64,000 nucleotides of DNA from Aureisphaera sp963669405 (GCA_963669405.2 CAXXHF010000002.1:186001-250000), one strand, 5' to 3'; positions 36,681 through 46,183 are shown, numbered from the stretch's first letter. The notes: generated from the letters alone by a model not told the origin. Made by a program: numbers and translations.

Positions 36681-36778
36681 ATCTATTTTTTTAAATGCGA
36701 ATGCAAAGTTACGAAGCAACTTTGTAGTTTAAAAGCATATTACTTTATTCCTTGGTCGTAGAAAAACACATTCCTTAA

Positions 36779-37417
36779 TCATGGGGTTTCCATTCCAGGG
36801 AATGCCAACATTTGCCCCATACCAACAGTGAAGAGCCAATTACCATAAAGTGCATGCTCTATACTCACCAAAGTTGTACTTCGGAATTTAAAATACGTTA
36901 ACGCAAACAGCAATCCTCCAATAAAAGTAAGCACCATAACCAATGTATTCTTAAAGAATATATGAGCCAAGCTAAACACAATAGCATTTACAAAAATGAA
37001 CAGATACTTGTGCTCAAAAAGTGCTTCATATCTTTTGAAAAAGAAGGTTCTATAAATAATCTCCTGTTGCCAAACCGAAAGAAAGGTGTAAATAAAAAGT
37101 ATGATAACAAAAAGCCCGGGGTTGGTTCTAGGGACAAAAAATAAGTTGTCCGGAGCAACAAAGTATACAAAAACAGTAGTGATAAGGGCTATTACTAAAA
37201 AAGTGATCCCTATGCGTTTCCAGAAAGTCTTCCAATTGATCCCTCTTTTTATCCGAAACTTGATTTTTTCAATACGAAACAATACATAAACAATATACCC
37301 TAAGCCCAATAGTGCAATAGCACCTTTTATCCATACAGGATATGTGAATGCAAAACTTACAGGGACTAGAATGAAGATGAGGAAAAACTCAAGTAAAAGA
37401 TATCTAGGATGCTTCAT
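36779..37417 (-). CDS. CPBP family intramembrane metalloprotease
   Basis: 212 residues, about seven membrane helices. CPBP (Abi) motifs are seen: WQQEIIYRTFFFKRY (motif 1, QE rather than EE), FSLAHIFF (motif 2) and SIEHALYGNWLF (motif 3), with the metal-binding His residues. The ATG at 37417 was chosen over TTG at 37420. It overlaps the Lrp gene end by about 14 bases, so it is co-translated with that regulator. Role could be prenyl-protein or peptide processing; immunity to self-toxins is also known in the family. Confidence 0.85.
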   Translation of the reverse strand: MKHPRYLLLEFFLIFILVPVSFAFTYPVWIKGAIALLGLGYIVYVLFRIEKIKFRIKRGINWKTFWKRIGITFLVIALITTVFVYFVAPDNLFFVPRTNPGLFVIILFIYTFLSVWQQEIIYRTFFFKRYEALFEHKYLFIFVNAIVFSLAHIFFKNTLVMVLTFIGGLLFALTYFKFRSTTLVSIEHALYGNWLFTVGMGQMLAFPGMETP

Positions 37418-37877
37418 CAATCAAATTTAATTCGGTGGTATTTTTCACTTCATTTATGGTAAACGAACTTTGGGTACTTCCAATATGCTCTATGGTAGTC
37501 AATTTGTTAACCATAAAATTACGAAAGTGGTCCATATCTTTCACAACAACTTTCAAAAGATAATCGTATTCTCCACTTACGTGAAAGCATTCCAAGACTT
37601 CATTTAACTTTTTCACTTCCTTTTCAAAATAACTAATGGTGTTTTTGGCGTGTTTTTCTAACCGTATATGACAGAACACCACAAAACCAAGCCCTACCGC
37701 TTCTTTATTGATTTGAGCCGAATAACCCTCTACAATACCAATCCTTTCCAGCTTCTTGATTCTTTCGTAAACGGCAGTTACAGAAAGGTTGAGTTTTGCA
37801 GATAATTCCTTATTGGTTTGTTTGCAGTCTTTTTGCAACTGTACAATCAATTGTCTATCAATTTTATCTAAAACCAT
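37404..37877 (-). CDS. Lrp/AsnC family transcriptional regulator
   Basis: 157 residues: N-terminal winged helix-turn-helix (DRQLIVQLQKDCKQTNKEL followed by KLNLSVTAVYERIKKLE) and C-terminal RAM ligand-binding domain (VSGEYDYLLKVVVKDMDHFRNF). Lrp-family proteins sense amino acids. It is divergent from a methionine gamma-lyase type gene with 167 bases between starts, containing an inverted repeat (37950-37960 / 37989-37999) around the promoter. Probably it controls that gene and itself in response to methionine or another sulfur amino acid. ATG at 37877 was chosen over GTG at 37880. Confidence 0.93.
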   Translation of the reverse strand: MVLDKIDRQLIVQLQKDCKQTNKELSAKLNLSVTAVYERIKKLERIGIVEGYSAQINKEAVGLGFVVFCHIRLEKHAKNTISYFEKEVKKLNEVLECFHVSGEYDYLLKVVVKDMDHFRNFMVNKLTTIEHIGSTQSSFTINEVKNTTELNLIDEAS

Positions 37878-37949
37878 CACTGAAAGAAATTCTAAAAATT
37901 TGATTTAAAATGTAAATTTAATAAATAATATTCTAAATTATTAATATAT

Positions 37950-37999
37950 AGTAGATTATTAAACCATATTTATTCAATACTATTGAAAAATAATCTACT
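37950..37999. promoter_or_regulatory. 11-bp inverted repeat in the Lrp / lyase divergent region
   Basis: AGTAGATTATT (37950-37960) and AATAATCTACT (37989-37999) are exact inverted copies with a 28-base spacer. The right arm lies between the -33 and -7 boxes of the lyase promoter. Good candidate for an Lrp-type dimer pair or looping site. Confidence 0.6.
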
Positions 38000-38013
38000 C
38001 TGTCTTATTTTTG
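37983..38013 (+). promoter_or_regulatory. promoter of the methionine gamma-lyase type gene
   Basis: -33 TTG (37983-37985) and -7 TATTTTTG (38006-38013), spaced by 20 bases, match the Bacteroidota consensus. The start codon is at 38044, giving a leader of about 24 bases. Confidence 0.65.
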
Positions 38014-38043
38014 AAGTATAGATTAATAAAAACCCTTAGTACC

Positions 38044-39264
38044 ATGAAAAAGTTCGAACCTGCCAATCAAATTCAAGACCTACAATATTTTGGAGAATTT
38101 GGAGGCGTAAATCCTTCCATTTCAGATTCTTCTACATATACGTTCCTTTCTGCCAAAACCATGTTCGATACTTTCGAGGGGAATGCAGACGGTTGTTATC
38201 TTTATTCCAGACATACTTCTCCTTCCAATCTATATCTTGGTGAAGCCCTAGCTGCTATGGAAGGAACCGAAACTGCCAATGTTGCTGCCACAGGGATGGG
38301 AGCCATTACTGCGGCTATACTTCAGTTGTGCAAAACGGGTGATCATATTGTTTCTAGTAGAACCATCTATGGAGGTACTTATGCCTTTCTGAAAAACTTC
38401 ACCCCGCAACTTAAAATAGAAACTGACTTTGTGGATATTACGAAACTGGACAAAGTAGAAGCAGCTATTACACCTAACACCAAAATTATTTATTGCGAAA
38501 GTGTGAGTAATCCGCTTTTGGAAGTTGCTGATATTGAAGGCTTATCACAACTAGCCAAGAAATACAATCTTATGTTATTGGTAGACAATACTTTTTCTCC
38601 TTTAACTATTTCGCCAGTTAGCTTAGGGGCAGATATCGTTTTACACAGCCTTACCAAATTCATTAACGGTAGTAGTGATACCATGGGTGGTGTTATTTGT
38701 GGTAGTCAAGAGTTTATAGATGCCGTTAGAAACGTTAATGACGGAGCCAGTATGTTATTAGGAGCTTCTATGGATAGCCTGAGAGCATCGTCTATACTTA
38801 AAAACATGCGCACTTTGCATATTCGAATAAAGCAGCATAGCAAAAACGCCCTTTATTTGGCTCAGCAATTTGAATCCGACGGCCTTAAAACAGTATATCC
38901 CGGGCTAGCATCACACCCCAGTCATGAGCTTTTCAAAAAAATGATGAATCCAGAATATGGCTTTGGAGGTATGCTCACTATCGATGTGGGAAGTTTAGAC
39001 AAAGCCAACGAATTAATGGAACTCATGCAAAAACGTAATTTGGGTTATTTGGCAGTGAGTTTAGGTTTCTACAAAACCCTTTTCAGTGCTCCAGGAACTT
39101 CTACTTCGTCTGAAATACCAGAGGAGGAACAGGCAGAAATGGGCTTGACCGATGGACTTATTCGTTTTTCGATTGGATTGGACAATGATATTCAACGAAC
39201 CTATCAGCTTATGAAGGAATGCATGATAGATGTTGGTATTTTACAACTTGAAGCAGTATTCTAA
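38044..39264 (+). CDS. Cys/Met-metabolism PLP enzyme, probably methionine gamma-lyase
   Basis: 406 residues from the ATG at 38044. PLP-binding lysine in HSLTKFINGSSDTMGG; other family features are SRHTSPSNLYLGEALAAMEG, ATGMGAITAAILQL, SRTIYGGTYAFL, YCESVSNPLLEV and the C-terminal SIGLDNDIQRTYQ. The family covers cystathionine gamma-synthase/lyase, O-acetylhomoserine sulfhydrylase and methionine gamma-lyase. The neighbouring Lrp regulator and NhaC-type transporter favour methionine degradation to methanethiol, ammonia and 2-oxobutyrate, but the exact reaction cannot be fixed from sequence reading. Confidence 0.85.
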   Translation: MKKFEPANQIQDLQYFGEFGGVNPSISDSSTYTFLSAKTMFDTFEGNADGCYLYSRHTSPSNLYLGEALAAMEGTETANVAATGMGAITAAILQLCKTGDHIVSSRTIYGGTYAFLKNFTPQLKIETDFVDITKLDKVEAAITPNTKIIYCESVSNPLLEVADIEGLSQLAKKYNLMLLVDNTFSPLTISPVSLGADIVLHSLTKFINGSSDTMGGVICGSQEFIDAVRNVNDGASMLLGASMDSLRASSILKNMRTLHIRIKQHSKNALYLAQQFESDGLKTVYPGLASHPSHELFKKMMNPEYGFGGMLTIDVGSLDKANELMELMQKRNLGYLAVSLGFYKTLFSAPGTSTSSEIPEEEQAEMGLTDGLIRFSIGLDNDIQRTYQLMKECMIDVGILQLEAVF

Positions 39265-39331
39265 AATCAAACCTGTATTTGCATAGGATATTACAAAATC
39301 GTAACATTACATTTCATTTTAAAATTCCAAA

Positions 39332-40813
39332 ATGCAGCAACAGGATAATCTCTCAGAAATTGATATTGATAAACAAAAGATCATTGAAAACAAAGAGCTC
39401 AACATTTGGGAAGCATTAATCCCTGTAGTTGTCTTAATGGGTTTATTGGCCTACAATATTTTTTTTGCTGATGGGGCTTGGTTAGGTGATTACTCTAACC
39501 AATATATCCTGCTTATGGGAGGTGCTATTGCCGCCATTGTTGGTTTTAGGAACAAAGTTGGTGTAGGAACCATGCTTGCCGAAATTTGGGAAAACCTAAA
39601 AAGTATTTTTGTCCCAGTAATGATTTTATTGTTGGTAGGTGCCCTAGCGGGAACCTGGTTGGTTAGTGGTATTATTCCAGCAATGGTGTATTATGGACTA
39701 AAAGTACTGAGTCCAGAGATTTTTCTACCGGCTTCTGTCATTATTGCTGCTATTATATCTATTGCTACAGGTAGTTCGTGGACTACTTCTGCTACCGTAG
39801 GTATTGCGTTAATAGGTATTGGAAGTGCCTTGGGTATTTCTGGCGGAATGATAGCTGGAGCAGTCATCTCTGGCGCTTACTTTGGTGATAAGATGTCTCC
39901 ATTAAGCGATACTACAAATCTGGCTCCTGCCATGGCGGGAACCGATCTTTTTACCCACATTAGGTATATGGCCTATACCACGGTTCCAACAATCATTGTA
40001 ACATTGATCGTTTTTTCAATTTTAAGCACCACCATAGACACTACGGGTGATGCGGACTTAAGTGGCCTTTTGGGTACTATAGATACAACATTTACAGTTA
40101 CCCCATGGTTATTCTTGGTCCCTGCTATTGTTATTGCGCTTATTTTATTGAAAACCAAACCTCTTATTGCCTTGGCAGCAGGGGTTGTTTCTGCTGGGGT
40201 TTTTGCTTTTATATTTCAGCCAGAAATTTTAAACACACTAGGGTCCTCAAAACTTGGGGCTGTGATTACTTCTATTTTTACAGACACTTCAATCACCACA
40301 GACAATGAAACCTTAAATGAGTTGTTTTCGGCTGGAGGTATGAAAGGTATGTTGTGGACCATTGCGTTAATTATATGTGCTATGGTATTTGGAGGGGTTA
40401 TGGACGCCATAGGTGCGCTAGCAAGAATTACCAAGGAATTATTAAAACTAGCAACGACCATTTTTGGTTTGTTTGCCAGTACAGTATTAAGTTGCTTAGG
40501 ATTAAACACCATTGCAAGTGACCAATATTTGGCCATTGTAATTCCCGGAAAAATGTTCAAAAAAGCATTTGATGATAGAGGATTGGCTCCTCAAAACCTT
40601 TCCAGAACCTTAGAGGATAGTGGAACCGTTACTTCGGTTCTAATCCCCTGGAATACCTGTGGTGCCTATCAGAGTGGTGTTTTAGGTGTTGGAGTTGCCG
40701 AGTATTTCTTCTACGCTATCTTTAATTGGTTGAGTCCATTTATGACATTACTATTTGCTGCATTCCGAATCAAAATTAAAATGATTGCTTCCCCAAAAAC
40801 AGCACAGGCCTAA
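39332..40813 (+). CDS. NhaC family sodium/proton-type antiporter, candidate methionine transporter
   Basis: 493 residues with 11-12 membrane helices. NhaC-type features: TGSSWTTSATVGIALIG, AGAVISGAYFGDKMSPLSDT, TSVLIPWNTCGAYQSGVLG. Some members (the MetT group) are sodium-coupled methionine transporters. It follows the PLP lyase by 67 bases on the same strand with no terminator seen, so the pair may take up and degrade methionine under Lrp control. Plain Na/H antiport is the alternative. Confidence 0.85.
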   Translation: MQQQDNLSEIDIDKQKIIENKELNIWEALIPVVVLMGLLAYNIFFADGAWLGDYSNQYILLMGGAIAAIVGFRNKVGVGTMLAEIWENLKSIFVPVMILLLVGALAGTWLVSGIIPAMVYYGLKVLSPEIFLPASVIIAAIISIATGSSWTTSATVGIALIGIGSALGISGGMIAGAVISGAYFGDKMSPLSDTTNLAPAMAGTDLFTHIRYMAYTTVPTIIVTLIVFSILSTTIDTTGDADLSGLLGTIDTTFTVTPWLFLVPAIVIALILLKTKPLIALAAGVVSAGVFAFIFQPEILNTLGSSKLGAVITSIFTDTSITTDNETLNELFSAGGMKGMLWTIALIICAMVFGGVMDAIGALARITKELLKLATTIFGLFASTVLSCLGLNTIASDQYLAIVIPGKMFKKAFDDRGLAPQNLSRTLEDSGTVTSVLIPWNTCGAYQSGVLGVGVAEYFFYAIFNWLSPFMTLLFAAFRIKIKMIASPKTAQA

Positions 40814-40999
40814 TCATAGATTTTAATTAAAAAAGTCACGCCATTTCAAATTTAAAATCAGTAATTCACTGATACTGTTTTCTTTGTAAAAAAGAGTGTG
40901 GTTTTCTGAAAAGAATAGTCCAATTTTCTTTTTAGCTGAAGCTCTGTTTCGTAATTTTGCACCCTCAAAAATCGATACTCACAATTAAAAAGAAAAATT

Positions 41000-41644
41000 A
41001 TGGCTTTTGTCGGTAAAAAATTTCCAAATCTCACAGTTGATGCCATCAGTAAAACTGGGGTTTCAGAAAAAATCAATGTTTTAGAAAAAGCACAAAAAGA
41101 AGGCAAGAAAATTCTTCTTTTTTGGTACCCAAAGGATTTTACATTTGTTTGCCCTACCGAATTACACGCTTTTCAAGCAGCTATAGAGGAATTCGATAAA
41201 AGAAACACCATTGTAATTGGTGCTTCATGTGACACCCCAGAAGTTCATTTTGCATGGTTAAACACTCCTAAAAATATGGGTGGTATTGAAGGTGTAAACT
41301 ATTCCATTATTGCCGATAGTAACCGAAACCTTTCTTCACAACTTGGAATCTTGGACATTACTGATGAACGTTATGATGAAGAAACCGGAACTGTTCTTGT
41401 AGAAGGAGATAACGTTACTTACCGTGCCACTTACCTTATAGATGAGCAGGGAACAGTTTTCCACGAAAGTGTAAACCACATGCCATTAGGAAGAAATGTT
41501 CAGGAATTTATCCGTTTAATAGATGCATATACCCACGTTCAGAAAAATGGTGAAGTATGTCCAGCCAATTGGCAGGAAGGTGCTACCGCCATGAACGCTG
41601 ACCGTGAAGGTGTTGCTACTTATTTATCACAACATTTAAACTAA
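41000..41644 (+). CDS. 2-Cys peroxiredoxin
   Basis: 214 residues, AhpC/TSA type. The peroxidatic cysteine is in DFTFVCPTELHAFQ and the resolving cysteine is in NGEVCPANW. Detoxifies H2O2 and organic peroxides with thioredoxin-like donors. A -7-like TAATTTTG (40952-40959) precedes the gene, and a strong terminator follows at 41685-41712. A tpx gene follows, so peroxide defence functions are grouped. Confidence 0.95.
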   Translation: MAFVGKKFPNLTVDAISKTGVSEKINVLEKAQKEGKKILLFWYPKDFTFVCPTELHAFQAAIEEFDKRNTIVIGASCDTPEVHFAWLNTPKNMGGIEGVNYSIIADSNRNLSSQLGILDITDERYDEETGTVLVEGDNVTYRATYLIDEQGTVFHESVNHMPLGRNVQEFIRLIDAYTHVQKNGEVCPANWQEGATAMNADREGVATYLSQHLN

Positions 41645-41684
41645 TTACGTCATAAATTAGTTTATTTTTTAAGTTAGGTTAAGC

Positions 41685-41720
41685 ACACCCCCTCCTGTTC
41701 AAGAGGGGGTGTTTTTTTTC
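41685..41720 (+). terminator. terminator after the peroxiredoxin gene
   Basis: ACACCCCCTC-CTGTTCAA-GAGGGGGTGT followed by TTTTTTTT. Strong GC-rich stem with a long T-run. Confidence 0.93.
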
Positions 41721-41728
41721 AGAAAACC

Positions 41729-41762
41729 TTTGCAATTAAACAAATACTTAATCGTAATTTTA
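41729..41762 (+). promoter_or_regulatory. tpx promoter
   Basis: -33 TTTG (41729-41732) and -7 TAATTTTA (41755-41762), spaced 22 bases. Leader to the ATG at 41789 is about 20 bases. Confidence 0.55.
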
Positions 41763-41788
41763 GATTCCAAAAATCAAATCTTACAATC

Positions 41789-42289
41789 ATGGCAGATATT
41801 ACATTAGGAGGAAATCCAGCAAAAACAATAGGAAACTTACCAGCAATAGGGGTTAAAGCTCCCGGTTTTATCTTAACCGCAACAGATTTATCTTCCAAAT
41901 CCCTTTCAGATTATGATGGAATGCGAAAGGTGCTAAACATTTTCCCTAGTGTTGACACAGGGGTTTGTGCAGCGTCTTCAAGAAAATTTAATGAAGCTGC
42001 TGCTGGTTTAGAAAACACTCAGGTACTTTGCATCTCTAGGGACCTCCCATTTGCACAGGCGCGTTTTTGTGCTGCTGAAGGAATTGAAAATTTAGAAATG
42101 CTGAGCGATTTCAATAATGGAAGCTTCGGGAAAGATTATGGATTGGAAATCACTAAAAGTGCTTTTACAGGATTGCATTCCAGAGTGGTCATTGTATTAG
42201 ACGAAAACAACAAGGTCCTTTATACCGAACAAGTTCCCGAAATTGGTCAAGAACCTAATTATGAGGCAGCCTTAAGTGCCTTATCATAA
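41789..42289 (+). CDS. tpx: thiol peroxidase Tpx
   Basis: 166 residues, full-length Tpx. The peroxidatic Cys is in PSVDTGVCAASSRKF and the resolving Cys in FAQARFCAAEGI, with GLHSRVVIVLDENNKVLYTEQVPEI near the end. Reduces lipid and alkyl peroxides with thioredoxin. Own promoter, 144 bases after the peroxiredoxin gene and its terminator. It ends two bases from the convergent TonB receptor stop. Confidence 0.95.
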   Translation: MADITLGGNPAKTIGNLPAIGVKAPGFILTATDLSSKSLSDYDGMRKVLNIFPSVDTGVCAASSRKFNEAAAGLENTQVLCISRDLPFAQARFCAAEGIENLEMLSDFNNGSFGKDYGLEITKSAFTGLHSRVVIVLDENNKVLYTEQVPEIGQEPNYEAALSALS

Positions 42290-42291
42290 GT

Positions 42292-44610
42292 TTACCAATA
42301 GACCCGTACTAAAAAGTTGGGGGTGAATCCCAAAGAAAATTTATCAACCACTGTAATAGGGTTGTTTAAGTTGTTATTACCAAAATATTCCCGACTCAAA
42401 TAGTTTTTCTTATCGTACAGGTTACGGATGGAAAAACCAATCTTGCCCATTAATTGGTTCTTTTTCGAAAACCGAAACTCATAGGTAGAAGAAAGGTCCA
42501 ATCGATGGTAAATTGGTAAACGCTCCGTATTGATTCTTTGAAAGAACAAATCACCACTTTGTGGTTCTATCAATGCTTCGGTAAAAGGTCTTCCTGTATG
42601 CCAATTCCAGCCCAGTGCAACCTGAAATCCCTTATATTTGTAAGAAGTAGAAGCTGTAATATTGTGCCGAATACTGTTGCTTGCAGTAAAGTAATCTTCG
42701 TCATTAAGTCCTCTGTATTTGCTTTTTACTTTGTTAATGGAATAACTTAACCAAGTATTTAAACGACCAAACCCCTTTTTTAGATAAAAATCGGCCCCAA
42801 TTATTTTTTGCTTCCCTATATGAAACTGACTATCCAAAGGATTCAGAAAACCCAATGCCAAAGCGGTAAGGCCATCAATCCTCTTGTAATAAGTATCCAT
42901 ATCAAAACTCCAGCCTTTGTTATTGTACACAAAACCAGCTGAGATTTGATGGCTGTTAATAATTGGGAAGGTTCCTCCATCTGCCAAACGCCAAAGTCGG
43001 TTTTCCAAAGAAAGATCACTCAAAACGGTTTCATCAATCTCACTAATAATCTGATTTTTAATTTCTGCAGAAACCTGAAGTCTTACATTTTTAAATAGAT
43101 CTTTATAGATAAAAATACGCGGTTCTACACGGAAAGTATCCAAGTTCTGAAAATAACTCACCCTAGCCCCCAAGGCAATATCAAAAAGACCTGGATTTCG
43201 GTATTGATAATTTCCAAAAACCGAATGGGTGTTCTCTATGGTTTTATCACTATCCAACACAAAAGAGAGCTGTGCAGTTTCCAAAAAAGCATAGCTCACA
43301 TCTTTTAAAGAGTATTGATATCCTACCGAAAAGAGTTGATCATCTTTGGTTTCAATGAAAAATTCTGTAGAAACTCCAGAATCGAAGATGACATTTTTCT
43401 TTTCAAAATCTGACACTTGCTCTGTAGCGTTGGCTTCTAAGAAATTATACGTAAATCGATATTTTGATAATGTTGCCGATACTTCCTGCCACATTTTTTT
43501 GCTCCATAGTGCTTTCCAAGACATTCCATATCCCTCATTACTAATCTTCAACACATCATTTAAAGTAGTCCCGTCTTCTGTATCCTGAACCAAATAATCT
43601 AAGTTATTATCAATCTGAATAGTGCTGAAATGAAAACTATGTTTGTCATTAAGCTTGTAATTGACCTTTACATTATAATCCAAAAAGAAGAAATCATTAT
43701 TGGTGTTCTCTGTATTGGTGATTTTTGTGCTTTGAAACACTTTATCAGCCATTTTATCAAACGTAAACGATTGGAGTACCTCATCATAACTTCTGCGTAC
43801 TCCAGCCTGTATGTCCAATTTGTCTTTTATAACAGGAATACCCATGTAGGCATCTGCCCCTAGCCCATTAACCCCAATGCCAGCCGTAAGCTTTTTTGCA
43901 ATTGTATTCTGAGAACTTATAGATACCACACTGGACAAACGTTCTCCATAGCGGGGGTGGGTTCCTTTATTATGAAATACCACACCGTCAATACGATTGG
44001 GATTAAAGGCAGAAATCATTCCGAACAAATGTCCTTTATGGTATACATTAATACCATCCCATAGAATTCGATTCTGATCGGCCCTACCCCCTCTTACATT
44101 GAAGCCAGTTGCGGTCTCATTAGGACTAATTACCCCTGGCAACTGCTGAATACTCTCTAAGACATCAGCTTCTGTAAGTCCAGAGAGTACACCGAGTTCT
44201 TTAGGGCGAATGGAAAACGTTCCGTCTCTGCTTTTATTAATCCCTTTGGTAAGGTATCCAGTTACAATGACATCTTCCAATTGTTGAATTTCCTCCAAAG
44301 AAGAGTCATCAGTATACACCGAAATATAGCGTTCATCAATCATTTTGAAACGAATACCCAGTTCGGTTTCTAGAGAATTCAAGACGTCTTCCAGTGTTCT
44401 TTCTTTGGGTAAAAGGGTAATTACTTTGTCCGTGACAAGGTCGTCCTGATAGGAAAAACGAACCTCGTATATTTCCTCAAGTTTTAATAATGCTTCAGAA
44501 ACAGGGACTTCATTAAATTGAACCTGAAAAGCAACCTCTTCCTGAGAAAAGGTTGCTATGAAGGGAAAAAACAGGATTACAATCCAAATGAACGTATTTC
44601 TTTTATTCAT
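42292..44610 (-). CDS. TonB-dependent receptor with STN domain, FecA-type
   Basis: 772 residues from the ATG at 44610, chosen because a signal peptide (NTFIWIVILFFPFIATFSQ) follows; it overlaps the fecR stop by eight bases (ATGAATAA). The N-terminal STN domain (about 22-95; VPVSEALLKLEEIYEVRF) is the signal-transfer part that contacts FecR; the plug (about 115-225) has GFNVRGGRADQNRILWDGIN, and the barrel ends LVRVYW. No carboxypeptidase-like domain. Likely signals ligand occupancy to the ECF sigma/anti-sigma pair upstream. Ligand unknown; no SusD partner. Confidence 0.95.
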   Translation of the reverse strand: MNKRNTFIWIVILFFPFIATFSQEEVAFQVQFNEVPVSEALLKLEEIYEVRFSYQDDLVTDKVITLLPKERTLEDVLNSLETELGIRFKMIDERYISVYTDDSSLEEIQQLEDVIVTGYLTKGINKSRDGTFSIRPKELGVLSGLTEADVLESIQQLPGVISPNETATGFNVRGGRADQNRILWDGINVYHKGHLFGMISAFNPNRIDGVVFHNKGTHPRYGERLSSVVSISSQNTIAKKLTAGIGVNGLGADAYMGIPVIKDKLDIQAGVRRSYDEVLQSFTFDKMADKVFQSTKITNTENTNNDFFFLDYNVKVNYKLNDKHSFHFSTIQIDNNLDYLVQDTEDGTTLNDVLKISNEGYGMSWKALWSKKMWQEVSATLSKYRFTYNFLEANATEQVSDFEKKNVIFDSGVSTEFFIETKDDQLFSVGYQYSLKDVSYAFLETAQLSFVLDSDKTIENTHSVFGNYQYRNPGLFDIALGARVSYFQNLDTFRVEPRIFIYKDLFKNVRLQVSAEIKNQIISEIDETVLSDLSLENRLWRLADGGTFPIINSHQISAGFVYNNKGWSFDMDTYYKRIDGLTALALGFLNPLDSQFHIGKQKIIGADFYLKKGFGRLNTWLSYSINKVKSKYRGLNDEDYFTASNSIRHNITASTSYKYKGFQVALGWNWHTGRPFTEALIEPQSGDLFFQRINTERLPIYHRLDLSSTYEFRFSKKNQLMGKIGFSIRNLYDKKNYLSREYFGNNNLNNPITVVDKFSLGFTPNFLVRVYW

Positions 44611-45526
44611 AGGGTCGAAGTACAATAACTTTTTGGTCATTGTAACTGTACTCCATTCGCATGGCGTTAAATACGGTTGATAGGGCTACATTTTTATTGT
44701 CATGGCCAAAACTTCCAGTAAAACTCAAGTTATCATCAATAGCCGTTGTATCAAAAGTAAGGGAATATTGATTTTCCAATTCAGCAATAACATACTTCAG
44801 GGGTACACTCTTAAAAGTACTTTCTCCATAAATCCAACTGGGTTGTTTCTGTAATGAGGTACCCTCTTCCACCGGATCTCCATTAATCCTTCTAAGGGTC
44901 ATCCCCGGTAAAAGTATTTGAGAGCTATCATCATTGCTTACTTCTACTTTTCCCTCGTAGCAAGTTACTTCAAAATAATCCAATGTGGTCTTTACATTGA
45001 ATTCTGTTCCTAAAACTTCTACGGTACCATTGGAGGTAACCACTGCAAACGTATTCCCTTTTTTCACTTTAAAGTAGGCTTCACCATCCAACTGCAATTC
45101 CCTGTTTTCAATCCATTCCTTTTCATTGTAACTCACTTGAGTCTTTGCATTTAGCATGACTTCTGAGCCATCCAATAACTGAATGGTTTTTTGCTCAGAA
45201 AAGGAAGTGTCTATCGTAACCATATGATCTTGCAAAAAGAAGTAACTGGTAACAAAAAGAACTAGAGAAGCAGCAACAGCAATACTCCTCTGCAAATTTC
45301 TTTTGCGGGAAGACTTGGACTTCTTATTTGCAACTATCTTGTTTTGAATGGACGTAAATGTAGTGTCCTCAAGAGGACGCAATACTTCGGTCCCCAATCG
45401 AAGTTTCTTATAAAAGGTGATATCTTCCTCTGGAACATACTTTGCCAGTTCCGCATCACTTAGATCACCTTCCATCCACTGAGCCAAATAGGTCTCTTGT
45501 TCGGTATTTAAATTAGACTTTTCCAT
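44603..45526 (-). CDS. FecR family anti-sigma factor
   Basis: 307 residues: N-terminal cytoplasmic part (about 1-80), one membrane helix (SIAVAASLVLFVTSYFFL, about 84-101), FecR periplasmic domain (about 110-215; QLLDGSEVMLNAKTQVSY, GEAYFKVKKG, FNVKTTLDYFEVTCYEGKV) and a C-terminal DUF4974 domain that binds the receptor STN. Holds the sigma factor until the receptor signals. A perfect 31-bp element lies 13-43 bases upstream, shared in mirrored form with the Kazal lipoprotein gene. Confidence 0.95.
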   Translation of the reverse strand: MEKSNLNTEQETYLAQWMEGDLSDAELAKYVPEEDITFYKKLRLGTEVLRPLEDTTFTSIQNKIVANKKSKSSRKRNLQRSIAVAASLVLFVTSYFFLQDHMVTIDTSFSEQKTIQLLDGSEVMLNAKTQVSYNEKEWIENRELQLDGEAYFKVKKGNTFAVVTSNGTVEVLGTEFNVKTTLDYFEVTCYEGKVEVSNDDSSQILLPGMTLRRINGDPVEEGTSLQKQPSWIYGESTFKSVPLKYVIAELENQYSLTFDTTAIDDNLSFTGSFGHDNKNVALSTVFNAMRMEYSYNDQKVIVLRPYE

Positions 45527-45538
45527 ACAATATCTTTA

Positions 45539-45569
45539 ATACGACACTTCAGGTTTAAAAAACCCTACC
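45539..45569 (-). promoter_or_regulatory. 31-bp mirrored element in front of fecR (candidate ECF promoter)
   Basis: Reading on the minus strand toward fecR it runs from GGTAGGGTTTTTTAAACC to AGTGTCGTAT. It is an exact reverse complement of 46184-46214. If GGTAGGG is the -35 and GTCGT the -10 of an ECF promoter, the leader before the fecR ATG (45526) would be only about seven bases. A terminal repeat of a mobile unit is the main alternative. Confidence 0.7.
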
Positions 45570-45604
45570 GTTTATTAATTTTTATATGCTCACAGCTCAT
45601 ATAA

Positions 45605-46117
45605 TTATACCCTACCAATTTTCTCTCGCATGGTTTTAAGTGCCTGATGCATTCTCTTTTCCACAGCTTTTACAGATATTCCCAGCATTTCACTTATTTC
45701 TGCATACTTTTTCTTTTCTATTCTATTCAGCAAAAAAACTTCTTTCTGGGTTTCGGGTAAGTTTTCAATGGTTCGCTCAATCTTTTCCAGAAACTCTTTC
45801 TCCAATAGTATAAATTCCGGTGATTCTGAATTGCTTTTCGCTATGGAAGATTTTTGGTAATTCCTAACTACTTTTTTATGCTTTGTATGATTAAGAAATT
45901 GGTTGTTGGCTGTGGTAAACAAATATCCTTTTACCTTACTGTAGGTAACTCGATTGCAGTTTTCCCACAATTTCACGAACGTCTCCTGTAAGATGTCTTG
46001 GGCAAGATCTAAATCTTGAGTTTTAAAAAACAGAAATTGTTTCAGGTCATTGGAGTAAGCCCTGAAAATGTTTTCAAAAACGGTTGGTTTACATATTTTT
46101 TCCAGTTCTTTGAGCAT
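45605..46117 (-). CDS. FecI-type ECF RNA polymerase sigma factor
   Basis: 170 residues: region 2 (FRAYSNDLKQFLFFKTQDL, DILQETFVKLWENCN) and region 4 (LPETQKEVFLLNRIEKKKY, EISEMLGISVKAVEKRMHQALK). Typical of Bacteroidota FecI-like sigma factors that act with FecR and an STN-type receptor. It is flanked on both sides by a 31-bp inverted repeat (45539-45569 and 46184-46214). No fecI start site is seen in that repeat itself, which points outward in both directions and may be the promoter this sigma recognises. Confidence 0.93.
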   Translation of the reverse strand: MLKELEKICKPTVFENIFRAYSNDLKQFLFFKTQDLDLAQDILQETFVKLWENCNRVTYSKVKGYLFTTANNQFLNHTKHKKVVRNYQKSSIAKSNSESPEFILLEKEFLEKIERTIENLPETQKEVFLLNRIEKKKYAEISEMLGISVKAVEKRMHQALKTMREKIGRV

Positions 46118-46183
46118 AAGTACACTAGTCGCTTTTCAAAAAAAGGTATGGCCAAAGCTATGTAAAAAATAAATTTATTTCCG

